From: Ignavibacteriaceae bacterium
GTDB taxonomy: Bacteria; Bacteroidota; Ignavibacteria; Ignavibacteriales; Ignavibacteriaceae
DNA: 55,777 nucleotides
Reading direction: 5' to 3'
NCBI GenBank assembly: GCA_023231105.1
Contig: JALNWB010000004.1
Span: forward strand, 1 to 55,777
The position numbers and the translations under genes are program-made. Below are positions 44,690-53,467 of the stretch, piece after piece; the first letter of the stretch is position 1; each line of letters begins with the position of its first letter. Under the pieces are notes generated by a model. That model searched no databases, was not told where the DNA came from, and saw nothing but the letters and a program-made list of their open reading frames with translations.

Positions 44690-45694
44690 ATGAAAAAGCT
44701 ACTTTTTTTTCTTCTTCCAACACTGCTCTTTTTCTTCTCTTGTTCGGATGTAAAAACAACTGAAACTTCAGTTAGATGGAGTGGTACTTTTAAATTGCAA
44801 TTATCTAATCTTCCGGCTTTAGATGATAGTTTGGTTTTAGCCGCATGGATAATGGATGACGCGGGAAAGGTTGTTCATAAATTCGGAAAACTGACTTATC
44901 CGTCAGGATCAAATTCCTATACAGGTACTTTCCTCTTAACCATTAGTGATTTTCAAGCTAATTCAAAAAATCAATTTGTCTGCATTAGCATAGAGTCTCG
45001 TGATGCAATTTTAAACGATACAACTACTTCTAACCTTTTCTTAATGATTAGCAAAATTCGAACAAATTCATCGGATCTAAATGTTGTTCCTAAAAATCCT
45101 GCTTCTACTGTTATAGCTTTCGGTAGTGACTTTGACGATCAAAAATATTTGGGAACGGATACATCTTCGGTTGTACCGCCGTCATTCAATACTGCAAAAG
45201 GAGTGTACACCGTTTTCACACCCACCGGAGCAAATGCAAACACTAATTCCGGAATTTGGTTTTTGAATTATATAAGCGCAGGTGTTTATGAAACCGGATT
45301 ACGCTTACCTGAACTTCCTACAGGTTGGACTTATAAAGGCTGGGTAAAAGTAAACGGGAAATATCTTCCGACGGGAGAATTTAAATTAGCTGCCGGAAAC
45401 GATGCACAGAATCTTTACGTTGGAACAAAGCCGATGCCTGCTTATCCGGGAGAAGATTTTTTGCAGAACGATACACTTGGAGTTGCATACCCTATTGATT
45501 TAGCCGGGCAAGAAGTAATGATCAGCGTTGAACCTAATGGTTTTAACGGATATAACAAAAATAAACCATTTCCTCTCTTTCTCTTAAAAGCTGTTATCCC
45601 AATTTCTGTAACCAACACAACTTCTATCTCATTGCAGAACAATTATTCAAGTTTTCCTACGGGAACAGCAGTTTATAAAGTAAACATTTATTAA
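44690..45694 (+). CDS. Putative lipoprotein divergent from the TonB receptor operon
   Basis: A 334-residue protein with signal peptide and lipobox FFFSC (cysteine 18). Two beta-rich segments follow (about residues 27-115 and 185-245) that are similar in outline: FKLQLSNLPALDDSLVLAAW in the first and ETGLRLPELPTGWTYKGWV in the second. They recall the C-terminal domain of RskA-type anti-sigma proteins, but the match is weak and no anti-sigma N-terminal domain is present. It is transcribed away from the receptor operon and ends at a strong terminator. Confidence 0.75.
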   Translation: MKKLLFFLLPTLLFFFSCSDVKTTETSVRWSGTFKLQLSNLPALDDSLVLAAWIMDDAGKVVHKFGKLTYPSGSNSYTGTFLLTISDFQANSKNQFVCISIESRDAILNDTTTSNLFLMISKIRTNSSDLNVVPKNPASTVIAFGSDFDDQKYLGTDTSSVVPPSFNTAKGVYTVFTPTGANANTNSGIWFLNYISAGVYETGLRLPELPTGWTYKGWVKVNGKYLPTGEFKLAAGNDAQNLYVGTKPMPAYPGEDFLQNDTLGVAYPIDLAGQEVMISVEPNGFNGYNKNKPFPLFLLKAVIPISVTNTTSISLQNNYSSFPTGTAVYKVNIY

Positions 45695-45711
45695 TACTTC
45701 GGATTTTAAAA

Positions 45712-45746
45712 GCAAAAAAGGATGTCACCGTGACATCCTTTTTTGC
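45712..45746. terminator. Bidirectional intrinsic terminator
   Basis: Sixteen-base perfect arms (45712-45727 and 45731-45746) around a CCG loop, with an A-run at the 5' base and a T-run at the 3' base. It can end transcripts from both the lipoprotein gene on the left and the convergent aminopeptidase gene on the right. Confidence 0.9.
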
Positions 45747-45772
45747 TTAAACACTTTGTGATTTGTCGATCT

Positions 45773-46735
45773 CTAAATTAGCAACTTTCCTTTTTTCATA
45801 AGAAGCACATCATCTAAATATACTGTTGGCTTTTTGATAACACCGTCTAAATGCAAAGCCACTCCAACACTTCCACCCATTGATTTATTATTTCCAAGTG
45901 CAATATGAATGGTTCCCAAAACTTTTTCATCTTCAAGAAGAACGCCGCTTAGTTTTGCCGCATAATTGGTTCCGATTCCAAATTCAGCAATATTTCTTGC
46001 TTCTGCACCGGCTGCATCAAGAATTTTCACAAGCTTCTTAGCTGTTTTTTTGCCGGTAATTTTTGTAGCAAAACCATTTTCAACTTTTATATAAATGTTA
46101 CTGTTTTTTACTAATCCCAATCCCGCCATTGAACCATCAACTATGAAAACACCATTGGCGGTTCCTTCAACCGGGGCAAGGAAAGTTTCTCCGGTTGGTA
46201 AATTTCCGCTTTCACCTTTTGCATGAAATAATCCTTTGGAAGCATATGAGGTTCTTCCTTCAATTGAAAAAGAAATATCGGTGCCAAGTTTTGTTGTAAC
46301 GCGAACATGTTTCCCTTTTTCTAAAATTTCTTTCAATTTTAAAGAGAGCGCTGATATTTTATTATAATCTGCATTCAATCCGCGAATCATTACTTCTTTG
46401 GTTATGCCGGGAAATGTTGCAACGCGTACGCCTAAAGCAGATGCATTCCTTCTGGCATCCGTGTGCGTTAGTGAAGTTAAAGTGGGACAAAGAACAACAT
46501 CAAATTTTTTCATCAACTCTGCAATTTCATCCGAGGGTTCTTCGCCGTTCACTTTGCCGGGAACCATTTCAACATATAATGATTGATGTCCGAGCTTCTT
46601 TGCGTTTTCAAAAAGAGATAAACCGATCTCCCTTTTTTCCACATCGCTGATAACTAAAACTCTTTCACCAGTTTTTGTTCCCATGCAATCTTTAATTGCG
46701 ATAATAGACGCTTTATCGAGTTTTGAAAATTTCAT
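45773..46735 (-). CDS. M29-like metallo-aminopeptidase
   Basis: A 320-residue cytoplasmic protein with the layout of the M29 aminopeptidase family. Visible conserved elements are NLPTGETFLAPVEGTANGVF (glutamates expected as metal ligands), an NIAEFGIGTNYAAK segment, IHIALGNN and ALHLDGVIKKPTVYLDD (His and Asp ligands). M29 enzymes release N-terminal amino acids from short peptides using two metal ions. It is the last gene of a peptide-oriented minus-strand group and is separated from the 249-residue gene by six bases. Confidence 0.85.
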   Translation of the reverse strand: MKFSKLDKASIIAIKDCMGTKTGERVLVISDVEKREIGLSLFENAKKLGHQSLYVEMVPGKVNGEEPSDEIAELMKKFDVVLCPTLTSLTHTDARRNASALGVRVATFPGITKEVMIRGLNADYNKISALSLKLKEILEKGKHVRVTTKLGTDISFSIEGRTSYASKGLFHAKGESGNLPTGETFLAPVEGTANGVFIVDGSMAGLGLVKNSNIYIKVENGFATKITGKKTAKKLVKILDAAGAEARNIAEFGIGTNYAAKLSGVLLEDEKVLGTIHIALGNNKSMGGSVGVALHLDGVIKKPTVYLDDVLLMKKGKLLI

Positions 46736-46741
46736 AAATTC

Positions 46742-47491
46742 TCACAATGGAAAACTAAAATTTAATTGAATTACTCCGGCAAGTCCGCCGTTATCGATAG
46801 CCACAGGCATTGGTTGATTAGATTGTTCGTTCACGTTTAAAGTTGCACCGTCTGCTTTTTTTAATTGTTCAAACCGGAATAAATTATAACCGGCGCTCCC
46901 CTCAAGACTAATATAATTGCCGATAAGATACACAACAAATCCGGTGGAAAGTGAATATCCAACATTTGCTTTACTTGATTTGTAATCATCTATTTCTGTT
47001 AATACTCCGGGGCGGTCTTCAGATTCAATAAAATCTGCCTGCGAAAAAGTTACTGCGGCTTTTAATATTTTCCAATTTAACATTTCGGTGATGTGCGTGC
47101 CGAAATCAATACCTAAGCCAAATGTTGTTATCTTCACTTCAAAAGTTTTTGCAATTTCAATTGCGCCGGATTTGATAATTACTTTATTTTTTTCAGAAAG
47201 TCTTTGATAAAATCCTTTAAAGGAAAGATTGAAGCCTGAAAATCTTTGATTGAAAAAATTTATACCAAAACGATAACCTGCCGCCTGTCCAAAATTTTTA
47301 AGAGGTGAATTGAGTGAATCTTTATGGAGGGCGTTAAAAAAATCAACTCTTTCATTAATGCCCTTGGTCTGATAAGTCTGTATGCCGTAACCTGCAAAAC
47401 CGCCGACAAGTCCAAGGCAACCGAAACCTAAATCTTGTGCGTGAAGTCCAAATGAAATTAAAAGAAATAATATGAAAAAATGTTTTTTCAT
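46742..47491 (-). CDS. Exported protein, probable outer membrane beta-barrel
   Basis: A 249-residue protein with a signal peptide (residues 1-18, GLHAQ). The mature part shows many short amphipathic strands (YRFGINFFNQRFSGFNLSFK, TKTFEV-like and GVIQLNFSFPL at the C-terminus), and the final residue pattern with terminal aromatic/hydrophobic residues is typical of barrel proteins. I do not recognise a specific family. It lies between the MFS transporter (three-base gap) and aminopeptidase genes. Confidence 0.7.
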   Translation of the reverse strand: MKKHFFILFLLISFGLHAQDLGFGCLGLVGGFAGYGIQTYQTKGINERVDFFNALHKDSLNSPLKNFGQAAGYRFGINFFNQRFSGFNLSFKGFYQRLSEKNKVIIKSGAIEIAKTFEVKITTFGLGIDFGTHITEMLNWKILKAAVTFSQADFIESEDRPGVLTEIDDYKSSKANVGYSLSTGFVVYLIGNYISLEGSAGYNLFRFEQLKKADGATLNVNEQSNQPMPVAIDNGGLAGVIQLNFSFPL

Positions 47492-47494
47492 TAC

Positions 47495-48991
47495 TTACTT
47501 CATCCCTTGTTCAAGCCCGTGTTTATTAGGTCCAAGTTCATTGCGGCGCAGCATAAAAGCGAAAAACAATCCGAAGAAACCAAGCAGCGAGAATATCCAC
47601 ATTCCTAAATTGTACCCAGATGGATTAACCGCGCTCGCTCTGGAAATATCATTTGCGTATCCAATCAACAAATTAAATCCAAACAAACCTATGTTTTGAA
47701 TCATCGTCATTAAGCCGTAAGCTGTACCGAGTTTAGCCGTATCAACAACAAGCGAAACGGAGGGCCACATCACTGCAGGAACAAGCGAGAAAGCAATTCC
47801 CATCAACGACATCGGAATTAAAAGATAGATCGGAATTTGTGAATGAATATCAAAAAAATCAAAATTGAGAGAAAGAAAGCCGTGCAATCCTAATGGAGAA
47901 GCTAAATCAATTTTGTAAGCCATAATTAAATAGACGGGAATAATGAGAAGCGAACCGAACATCATCAGCAAAGAGCGCTTACCGATTTTATCTGCAAGCA
48001 ACCCAAACAGCGGAGTAAAAAACATTGCCGCCAGCGTTAACATACTCGAAAGATTTCCCCCGACTTCACGCGTGGTGCCGTGCGCATCCTGAAAAAATTT
48101 AATTGCAAAAGTTTGGAATGGAAACATCGCAGAGTAAAAGGTAACACATATCGCAGTTATGTACCAGAATGATGTTGGGAATGAATTTGATTTCAAGAAA
48201 AGAATTAACGCCGCAACAATTATTGCTATAAGATAAATCGTCCAGTTATCAATGTTAATAAAAAAGAGAATAATTGCAGCTACTGCTAAGGCTGAAAAAA
48301 TATACCAGCGTTTTCGTTCTTTTATCTTTAAAATATCTGAGAGTAAAACTGCATCCTGCTCACCGTCTTTCGGCATTTTGAATTTTTTTGTTGCTGCGAG
48401 ATCAAGAACAAAATAAATCAGAATAAAAACTACTGCCGAAACTCCGGCAAAGACAGATATCCAAAGTGGTGTCTGCCATTCACTATAAAAACTTTTTCCC
48501 CAAGATGGAGAATTTAAAGCAAGGAATGAACCAAGCCTGGCAACGGTTAAATTTAATCCGAAGGCGAAAGATAATTCCTTTCCTTTAAACCAGCGGGCAA
48601 TAATTGTGGTGATCGCAACGATCATCGATTCGGCGCCCAATCCGAAGATCAACCTGCCGCCAGCCATAAAATAAAGACTGCTGCTCATTGCAGTTACAAC
48701 TGCACCGATAAAAATCAATAGCGTGAAAAGAACAACTGAAATTCTTGTCCCGATTTTATCAATGATCAACCCGCCAACCAAAACCATAATGATATTCGGA
48801 AAACTGTAAATGGCTTGCAGCAGACCAATATTGGAATCGGTAAAATGTAATTGTTTAGAGAGAAGATCGGCGAGCGGACTGATACAATCGTAAATGTAAT
48901 AGTTACCGAACATCGCAAGGCTGACAAAGAGAAGGACTGTCCAGCGGAAAAATTTAGTTGGTTCGGGTTTCAATACAAGTGTTTCTTCCAA
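47495..48991 (-). CDS. Major facilitator superfamily transporter
   Basis: A 498-residue inner membrane protein with about twelve helices. The first loop motif reads GLIIDKIGTRISVVL, with a similar repeat GLLADKIGKRSLLMMFG in the second half. A cytoplasmic loop between helices 6 and 7 is followed by an extra pair of hydrophobic segments (AVAAIILFFINIDNW, IAIIVAALILFLK), so the topology may be 14-helix. The substrate is unknown; a role in moving amino acids or peptides is suggested only by neighbours. It precedes the barrel gene by three bases. Confidence 0.85.
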   Translation of the reverse strand: MEETLVLKPEPTKFFRWTVLLFVSLAMFGNYYIYDCISPLADLLSKQLHFTDSNIGLLQAIYSFPNIIMVLVGGLIIDKIGTRISVVLFTLLIFIGAVVTAMSSSLYFMAGGRLIFGLGAESMIVAITTIIARWFKGKELSFAFGLNLTVARLGSFLALNSPSWGKSFYSEWQTPLWISVFAGVSAVVFILIYFVLDLAATKKFKMPKDGEQDAVLLSDILKIKERKRWYIFSALAVAAIILFFINIDNWTIYLIAIIVAALILFLKSNSFPTSFWYITAICVTFYSAMFPFQTFAIKFFQDAHGTTREVGGNLSSMLTLAAMFFTPLFGLLADKIGKRSLLMMFGSLLIIPVYLIMAYKIDLASPLGLHGFLSLNFDFFDIHSQIPIYLLIPMSLMGIAFSLVPAVMWPSVSLVVDTAKLGTAYGLMTMIQNIGLFGFNLLIGYANDISRASAVNPSGYNLGMWIFSLLGFFGLFFAFMLRRNELGPNKHGLEQGMK

Positions 48992-49022
48992 GCGAGTTCC
49001 TTAATCTTTTACTTGCAAAATT

Positions 49023-49050
49023 GTAGAGACTTGCCATGGCAAGTCTCTAC
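49023..49050. repeat. Perfect 28-base palindrome downstream of pepD
   Basis: The 14-base arms meet without a loop (49023-49036 and 49037-49050), centred on CCATGG. It lies between the end of pepD (49065) and the start of the MFS gene (48991), both on the minus strand. No typical terminator T-run follows. The length and perfection fit a dispersed palindromic element. Confidence 0.75.
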
Positions 49051-49064
49051 GGAAAGTGTTTTTT

Positions 49065-50525
49065 TTATTTAGTTGGAATATTATTTAAAACGTTCGCGAG
49101 CAATTCATAAAACGGTTGAACAGAAGGAATGTTCAATCGTTCATCAGGTGAATGAACACCGAACATTGTTGGTCCGAAGGAAATCATATCCATATTCGGA
49201 TATTTTTCGCTGATGATTCCGCATTCCAAACCGGCATGAATAGCCGCTACTTCAGGCTCTTTTCCGTTCATATCGGTATAAACAGTTTTGAATACTTTCA
49301 GAATTTCAGAATGAACGTTTGGTTTCCAGCCCGGATAACCATCGCCGTGAGAAACTTCTGCACCGGCTAAAACAAATACCGAATGAACCATATCAACAAC
49401 ATCTTGATTTTCCGTTGCAACGGAACTGCGCTGACTTGTTACAATATTAATGTTGTTCCCTTCTGTAATTATCGTTGCAAGATTTGTAGATGTTTCAACT
49501 AATCCGGCGATATCGGGAGACATGGTAATTACGCCGTGAGGAGTTGCGTAAAGTGCATTCAATAAATTTGCTGTTGTTTTTACATCCATTACGTTTGCAG
49601 GAAGCGCAAAAGTTTCAGCAGAGACTTTCAAGTTTGGTTCGTTAGTCGCCAACTCTTCTTTGATCGTTTTATTATAGCTTGATAAAGCTGAAAGGAAATC
49701 AGCTTCATTAGCTTTCGAAACGGTGACAACCGCAAATGCTTCACGTGGAATTGCGTTGTGTTTATTTCCGCCTTCAATTTGTGCTAAACGAATTGACAAA
49801 TTAGTTGTTGCATTCCACAAAAAACGATTGAGGATTTTGATCGCGTTTCCTCTTCCGGTGTGAATTTCAAGACCTGAATGACCGCCTTGTAAACCGGCAA
49901 CTTTAACTTCGTAAGCAACAGAATCTGCGGGAACATTTTCCGGTGTGAAAGTAAACTTAGCGGCTGTATTTTTCCCTCCGGAACAACCAATGAAAAATGT
50001 GCCGAGCTCTTCCGAATCAAGATTAAGTAGAATATCAGCTTTAAGAATTGTTGGATCTAAACTTGCAGCACCCGTTAAACCGGTTTCTTCATCTAAAGTG
50101 AATAAACACTCAAGCGGTCCGTGTTGAATTGAACTGTCTTCCAATACAGCTAATGCAGAAGCAACACCGATACCGTTATCGGCGCCGAGAGTTGTTCCTT
50201 TTGCTTTAACAAAATCTCCGTCAATATAAACTTGAATAGGATCGTTGTCGAAATCGTGTTCAACGCCACGATTTTTTTCGCAAACCATATCGATATGTCC
50301 CTGCAGAACAACTGTTTTCAAATTTTCTTTTCCCGCGGTTGCAGGTTTGCGGATAACGATGTTCCCAAAAGCATCTTTTACAGTTTCGAGATTTAATTTT
50401 TTCCCGACGGAAAAAATATACTCGGCAATTTTCTCTTCATGTTTTGAAGGACGCGGATGCTGGCATATTTCTTCGAAATATTTCCAGACCAAAGCCGGTT
50501 TTAATTGAGCTAATACAGTACCCAT
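49065..50525 (-). CDS. pepD: Aminoacyl-histidine dipeptidase (PepD)
   Basis: A 486-residue M20-family dipeptidase, of the length usual for PepD. Metal ligands are visible: H77 in GHIDMVCEKN with D79, D116 in GADNGIGVA, E146/E147 in LDEETGLTGA and SEELG/D residues later; HSPDERLNIP near the C-terminus supplies a further histidine. It cleaves Xaa-His and related dipeptides in the cytoplasm. The PqqD-family gene ends two bases upstream. Confidence 0.94.
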   Translation of the reverse strand: MGTVLAQLKPALVWKYFEEICQHPRPSKHEEKIAEYIFSVGKKLNLETVKDAFGNIVIRKPATAGKENLKTVVLQGHIDMVCEKNRGVEHDFDNDPIQVYIDGDFVKAKGTTLGADNGIGVASALAVLEDSSIQHGPLECLFTLDEETGLTGAASLDPTILKADILLNLDSEELGTFFIGCSGGKNTAAKFTFTPENVPADSVAYEVKVAGLQGGHSGLEIHTGRGNAIKILNRFLWNATTNLSIRLAQIEGGNKHNAIPREAFAVVTVSKANEADFLSALSSYNKTIKEELATNEPNLKVSAETFALPANVMDVKTTANLLNALYATPHGVITMSPDIAGLVETSTNLATIITEGNNINIVTSQRSSVATENQDVVDMVHSVFVLAGAEVSHGDGYPGWKPNVHSEILKVFKTVYTDMNGKEPEVAAIHAGLECGIISEKYPNMDMISFGPTMFGVHSPDERLNIPSVQPFYELLANVLNNIPTK

Positions 50526-50527
50526 AA

Positions 50528-50905
50528 CTAATTTCCTTTATCTTGAATTTCTAAAAATGTTATTAATCTTTGTTCATAAATTCCGGTGAAATATTTTGGT
50601 AACCGTTCTTCAACCGGTTGAATTTTTTCCCCAAACTTTTTAACCAACTCACTTGCTATCTCATTTACGTTTCTTGTACTATCGATCAACAGCCAGGCGG
50701 CAGAACCAAATTCATCCAGTTTAATTTTGAAAAATTTATACTGCATGTAAGGTAAAACAAATTTTACTGCAAAACGATTCTTAAACTTTGGGATCAGTAC
50801 AGTTACCAAATTGTTTTCATCAACTGTTTCGCCGTAATTCTTAATTGGACGCACTTCGAGGTAGTTTATCTCTTTTAATACTGCGCGTCTTTGAAAAAAA
50901 TTCAT
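50528..50905 (-). CDS. PqqD family protein (stand-alone)
   Basis: A 125-residue protein. Residues ~65-118 match the PqqD fold: LDEFGSAAWLLIDSTRNVNE, IASELVKKFG and a terminal RLITFLEI. PqqD is the peptide-binding (RRE) domain that delivers precursor peptides to modifying enzymes. A ~60-residue beta-like N-terminal extension precedes it. No radical SAM enzyme, precursor or other RiPP gene is nearby; its neighbours are pepD (two bases downstream) and the OPT transporter, whose own terminator lies just upstream. Any peptide role is inference. Confidence 0.8.
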   Translation of the reverse strand: MNFFQRRAVLKEINYLEVRPIKNYGETVDENNLVTVLIPKFKNRFAVKFVLPYMQYKFFKIKLDEFGSAAWLLIDSTRNVNEIASELVKKFGEKIQPVEERLPKYFTGIYEQRLITFLEIQDKGN

Positions 50906-50926
50906 TCATTCTCTCTCTAAAAAAAT

Positions 50927-50951
50927 TGTCCCGGTATTTTACACCGGGACA
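50927..50951 (-). terminator. Intrinsic terminator of the OPT transporter gene
   Basis: Nine-base GC-rich arms (50927-50935 and 50943-50951) with a seven-base loop, followed on the minus strand by a run of T residues (50926-50919). It sits 15 bases past the OPT stop, so the PqqD-pepD genes should be transcribed from a separate promoter. Confidence 0.85.
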
Positions 50952-50965
50952 TTAATAAACTATGA

Positions 50966-53062
50966 TTACATAGATACGTGTGGTGGAAGCGGATCATCCG
51001 GTTTACCTGCGTTGCCAACCGGAATTTTGATCAGCATAAATGCGATAACCGCTAAAACAACAACACTCAGTATTATAGAAGCCGGTGATGAGAGATCAGC
51101 TATTTGGATTTCAAAAAATGCTAAAGCTGCAAAGAACAAACCGATCAACGCTTCTCCAGCTATTAATCCGGCGGCGATCAGAACTCCATTATTTTCAACT
51201 CGTGATTTTTGTCCTTCGTTAAATTTCTTCTTTTCGTTTATCATTTCAACAACACCTTTAAGTAAACCGCCTACAAAAATTGCAAAGGTGGTTCCTAACG
51301 GAAGATACATTCCAACGCTAACAAGCATCGGGCTTTTAACATTCATCATGATGAAGCCGACCCCCATTAACATTCCGGTAAAGATAAGAATCCATTCCAT
51401 ATCTCCTGCAACAATTCCTTTAGAAAGAATTGCCATTAAACTTGCCTGCGGCGCAGGTAGTTTATCTCCGCCAAATCCGGCATTCAGATCAAGAAATTCT
51501 TTCTGAGTAGATTTATCTAATTTTTTAAATTCTTCAAAAGAATATTGCTTCCCTTTTAATTCTACTTTTGATCCCTGGTAATCAACAACCATTTGGTGAT
51601 TACTTTGCATTTTATCTACTTGTTTATTCACCTTTTCAGAGATATCGCCTTCGTGCAAAATTAAAAGAGGAATGAACATTACAGCGGATGCTACAAGAAT
51701 ACCGATCAAATCACCAACCTGCATTTTCCAGGGTGTACCGCCGAGAATATGCCCGGCTTTTAAATCTTGTAACATTTCTCCTGCAACCGCCGCCGCAACG
51801 CAAACAACAGCAGCAACGCCAAGTACAGCGGCAACTCCTTGCGCTCCTTTCATACCAAGTGCAACCATTAATAAAGCGGCAATAACAAGTGTTGAAAGAG
51901 TTAATCCGCTTATCGGATTGTTACTTGAACCGATAATTCCAACTAAATAACCGGAAACCGCCGCGAAGAAAAATCCCGCAACGATCATAACTAAGGTTGC
52001 TACCAAAGCGGCAACAACATCTTGAGCAAAATAATTATAAATAAAGAATGTGGCGATTGAAGCTAACCCGATACCAAGCATGATGTAGGTAAAAGGAATA
52101 TCTTTTTCGGTTCGCTCGGTTGTTGATTCTCCCGAAGCCGCTTTTTTAACATCGCTAACAGAACGGGAAATTCCGGTGGCAAGACTTTTTCTCATCTTCC
52201 ATAAAGTGAAACCTGCGCCAACCAACATTCCGCCGATTGCAATCGGTCTAACATAACTTTTCCAAACTGTAGTAATTTCTTTTGCCCAATCCAGCGTTGA
52301 GGGGTCAACATTACCGAATTTGAAGTACGCGATGATCGGTGCTAATAATCCCCACGCAAGTACTCCACCGCTAAAGTTTAACGCGGCTAAACGGGGACCA
52401 ATGATATATCCAACACCCATATAAGCCGGACTAACATCTGGAGATTTAAAAAGAATATTTCCTTTTCCGAAGGAGACTAATTTATCAGCGCTGGTTGCAA
52501 ATAATTTATATTGCCCTAACGCCTGTATCAAAGCGCCCACTCCCATTGCGCTAAATAAAAATTTTGAACCTGAACCGCCGTGTCTGCCTGCTTTGTGAAT
52601 TTCTGCAGCAGCAACTGATTCCGGGAAAGGAAGATCAATATCTTCAACCATTACGCGGCGTAACAACGCAACAAACATAATTCCGAGAATACCACCGGCA
52701 AACATAATTGCCGATGAGATAGCGTAGTGACCGGGAGTGAAAAACGGATTCCAAATTCCGGCAATAAAAAAAGCGGGAATTGTAAAAATTGCTCCGGCTG
52801 CAATTGACTCGCCAATCGATCCTACAGTACGAGCGAAATTTTCTTCGAGAATTGTCCCCTTAAATAATTTGATAATTGCCATACCGATAACGGCGGCTGG
52901 ATACGTAGCAGCGATGGTCATACCGGCTTTAAGTCCCAGGTACGCATTTGCAGCTCCCAGAACAACGGCTAACACAAGACCAATTACAAGCGCGCGAACG
53001 GTGAATTCGGCGATGTTGGTTTCTGAAGAGACAAAAGGGACAAATTTTCTTTGTTCGGACAT
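50966..53062 (-). CDS. OPT family oligopeptide transporter
   Basis: A 698-residue inner membrane transporter with about 15 hydrophobic helices. Family motifs are GAANAYLGLKAGMTIAATYP near residue 36, NPISGLTLSTL near 382 and AGEMLQDLKAGHILGGTPWK near 427. A soluble segment of about 65 residues (471-537, rich in Lys, Asp and Gln, including SFEEFKKLDKSTQKEF) is inserted between two helices and is longer than the loops I expect for the family. OPT proteins couple peptide uptake to the proton gradient. It ends at a clear terminator. Confidence 0.92.
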   Translation of the reverse strand: MSEQRKFVPFVSSETNIAEFTVRALVIGLVLAVVLGAANAYLGLKAGMTIAATYPAAVIGMAIIKLFKGTILEENFARTVGSIGESIAAGAIFTIPAFFIAGIWNPFFTPGHYAISSAIMFAGGILGIMFVALLRRVMVEDIDLPFPESVAAAEIHKAGRHGGSGSKFLFSAMGVGALIQALGQYKLFATSADKLVSFGKGNILFKSPDVSPAYMGVGYIIGPRLAALNFSGGVLAWGLLAPIIAYFKFGNVDPSTLDWAKEITTVWKSYVRPIAIGGMLVGAGFTLWKMRKSLATGISRSVSDVKKAASGESTTERTEKDIPFTYIMLGIGLASIATFFIYNYFAQDVVAALVATLVMIVAGFFFAAVSGYLVGIIGSSNNPISGLTLSTLVIAALLMVALGMKGAQGVAAVLGVAAVVCVAAAVAGEMLQDLKAGHILGGTPWKMQVGDLIGILVASAVMFIPLLILHEGDISEKVNKQVDKMQSNHQMVVDYQGSKVELKGKQYSFEEFKKLDKSTQKEFLDLNAGFGGDKLPAPQASLMAILSKGIVAGDMEWILIFTGMLMGVGFIMMNVKSPMLVSVGMYLPLGTTFAIFVGGLLKGVVEMINEKKKFNEGQKSRVENNGVLIAAGLIAGEALIGLFFAALAFFEIQIADLSSPASIILSVVVLAVIAFMLIKIPVGNAGKPDDPLPPHVSM

Positions 53063-53270
53063 TTCAACCTCTTATAATCATTATGAACTAAATTAATTAA
53101 TTTGAAAATGTTAGTTCAAATATAAGAATGATTTCTTAGCACTTCCAAGTAAACTGTTGAAAAATAATTTTTACCACTTTTTTTGATCTTCGCTACGTTT
53201 TTAGCTTTTCTGGTTTTCTAAGAGATAACTGGTAAATTTAAACCAATACAAAAATAAATTATTTGAATAG

Positions 53271-53396
53271 CCACGAGCTTTAGCTCGTGGATAATTAAAT
53301 ACTATGGGATTGGCTTTAGCCACAGACTTTTTGTTTGGCTAAAGCCAATATTTATTGTGTTGATTAACCCACGTTCCGAAAGTTTTCGGAACGTGG
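53271..53396. repeat. Three consecutive palindromes (REP-like array)
   Basis: Three separate inverted repeats in tandem. First, 53271-53290 (nine-base arms, two-base centre). Second, 14-base arms at 53309-53322 and 53336-53349 with a 13-base loop. Third, 13-base arms at 53369-53381 and 53384-53396 with a two-base loop. The first and third both open with CCACG and close with CGTGG; the second has a different stem. They occupy the 405-base gap between divergent genes; the rest of 53063-53467 holds no gene. Confidence 0.8.
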
Positions 53397-53416
53397 CAAT
53401 TCAAAATATTTTTTGT

Positions 53417-53430
53417 GTAACATGTGTTAC
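53417..53430. promoter_or_regulatory. Short dyad upstream of the phosphoesterase gene, possible operator
   Basis: Two six-base arms GTAACA and TGTTAC separated by two bases, 37 bases upstream of the ATG at 53468. The position fits an operator or promoter-proximal site. No regulator can be named. Confidence 0.4.
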
Positions 53431-53467
53431 CTAATTATTCTATATGAATTATCGGAGCTAATGAATC

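Noticed and set aside
44690..45694. Anti-sigma factor
   Set aside because: Only a vague similarity to RskA-type C-terminal domains; it is a lipoprotein without a cytoplasmic anti-sigma domain and no sigma factor is nearby.
51012..51506. 164-codon plus-strand frame
   Set aside because: Antisense to the OPT transporter, which has clear family motifs and membrane helices.
53271..53396. Hairpin array considered as CRISPR or tRNA cluster
   Set aside because: The three stems differ, spacing is irregular, and none has cloverleaf features.
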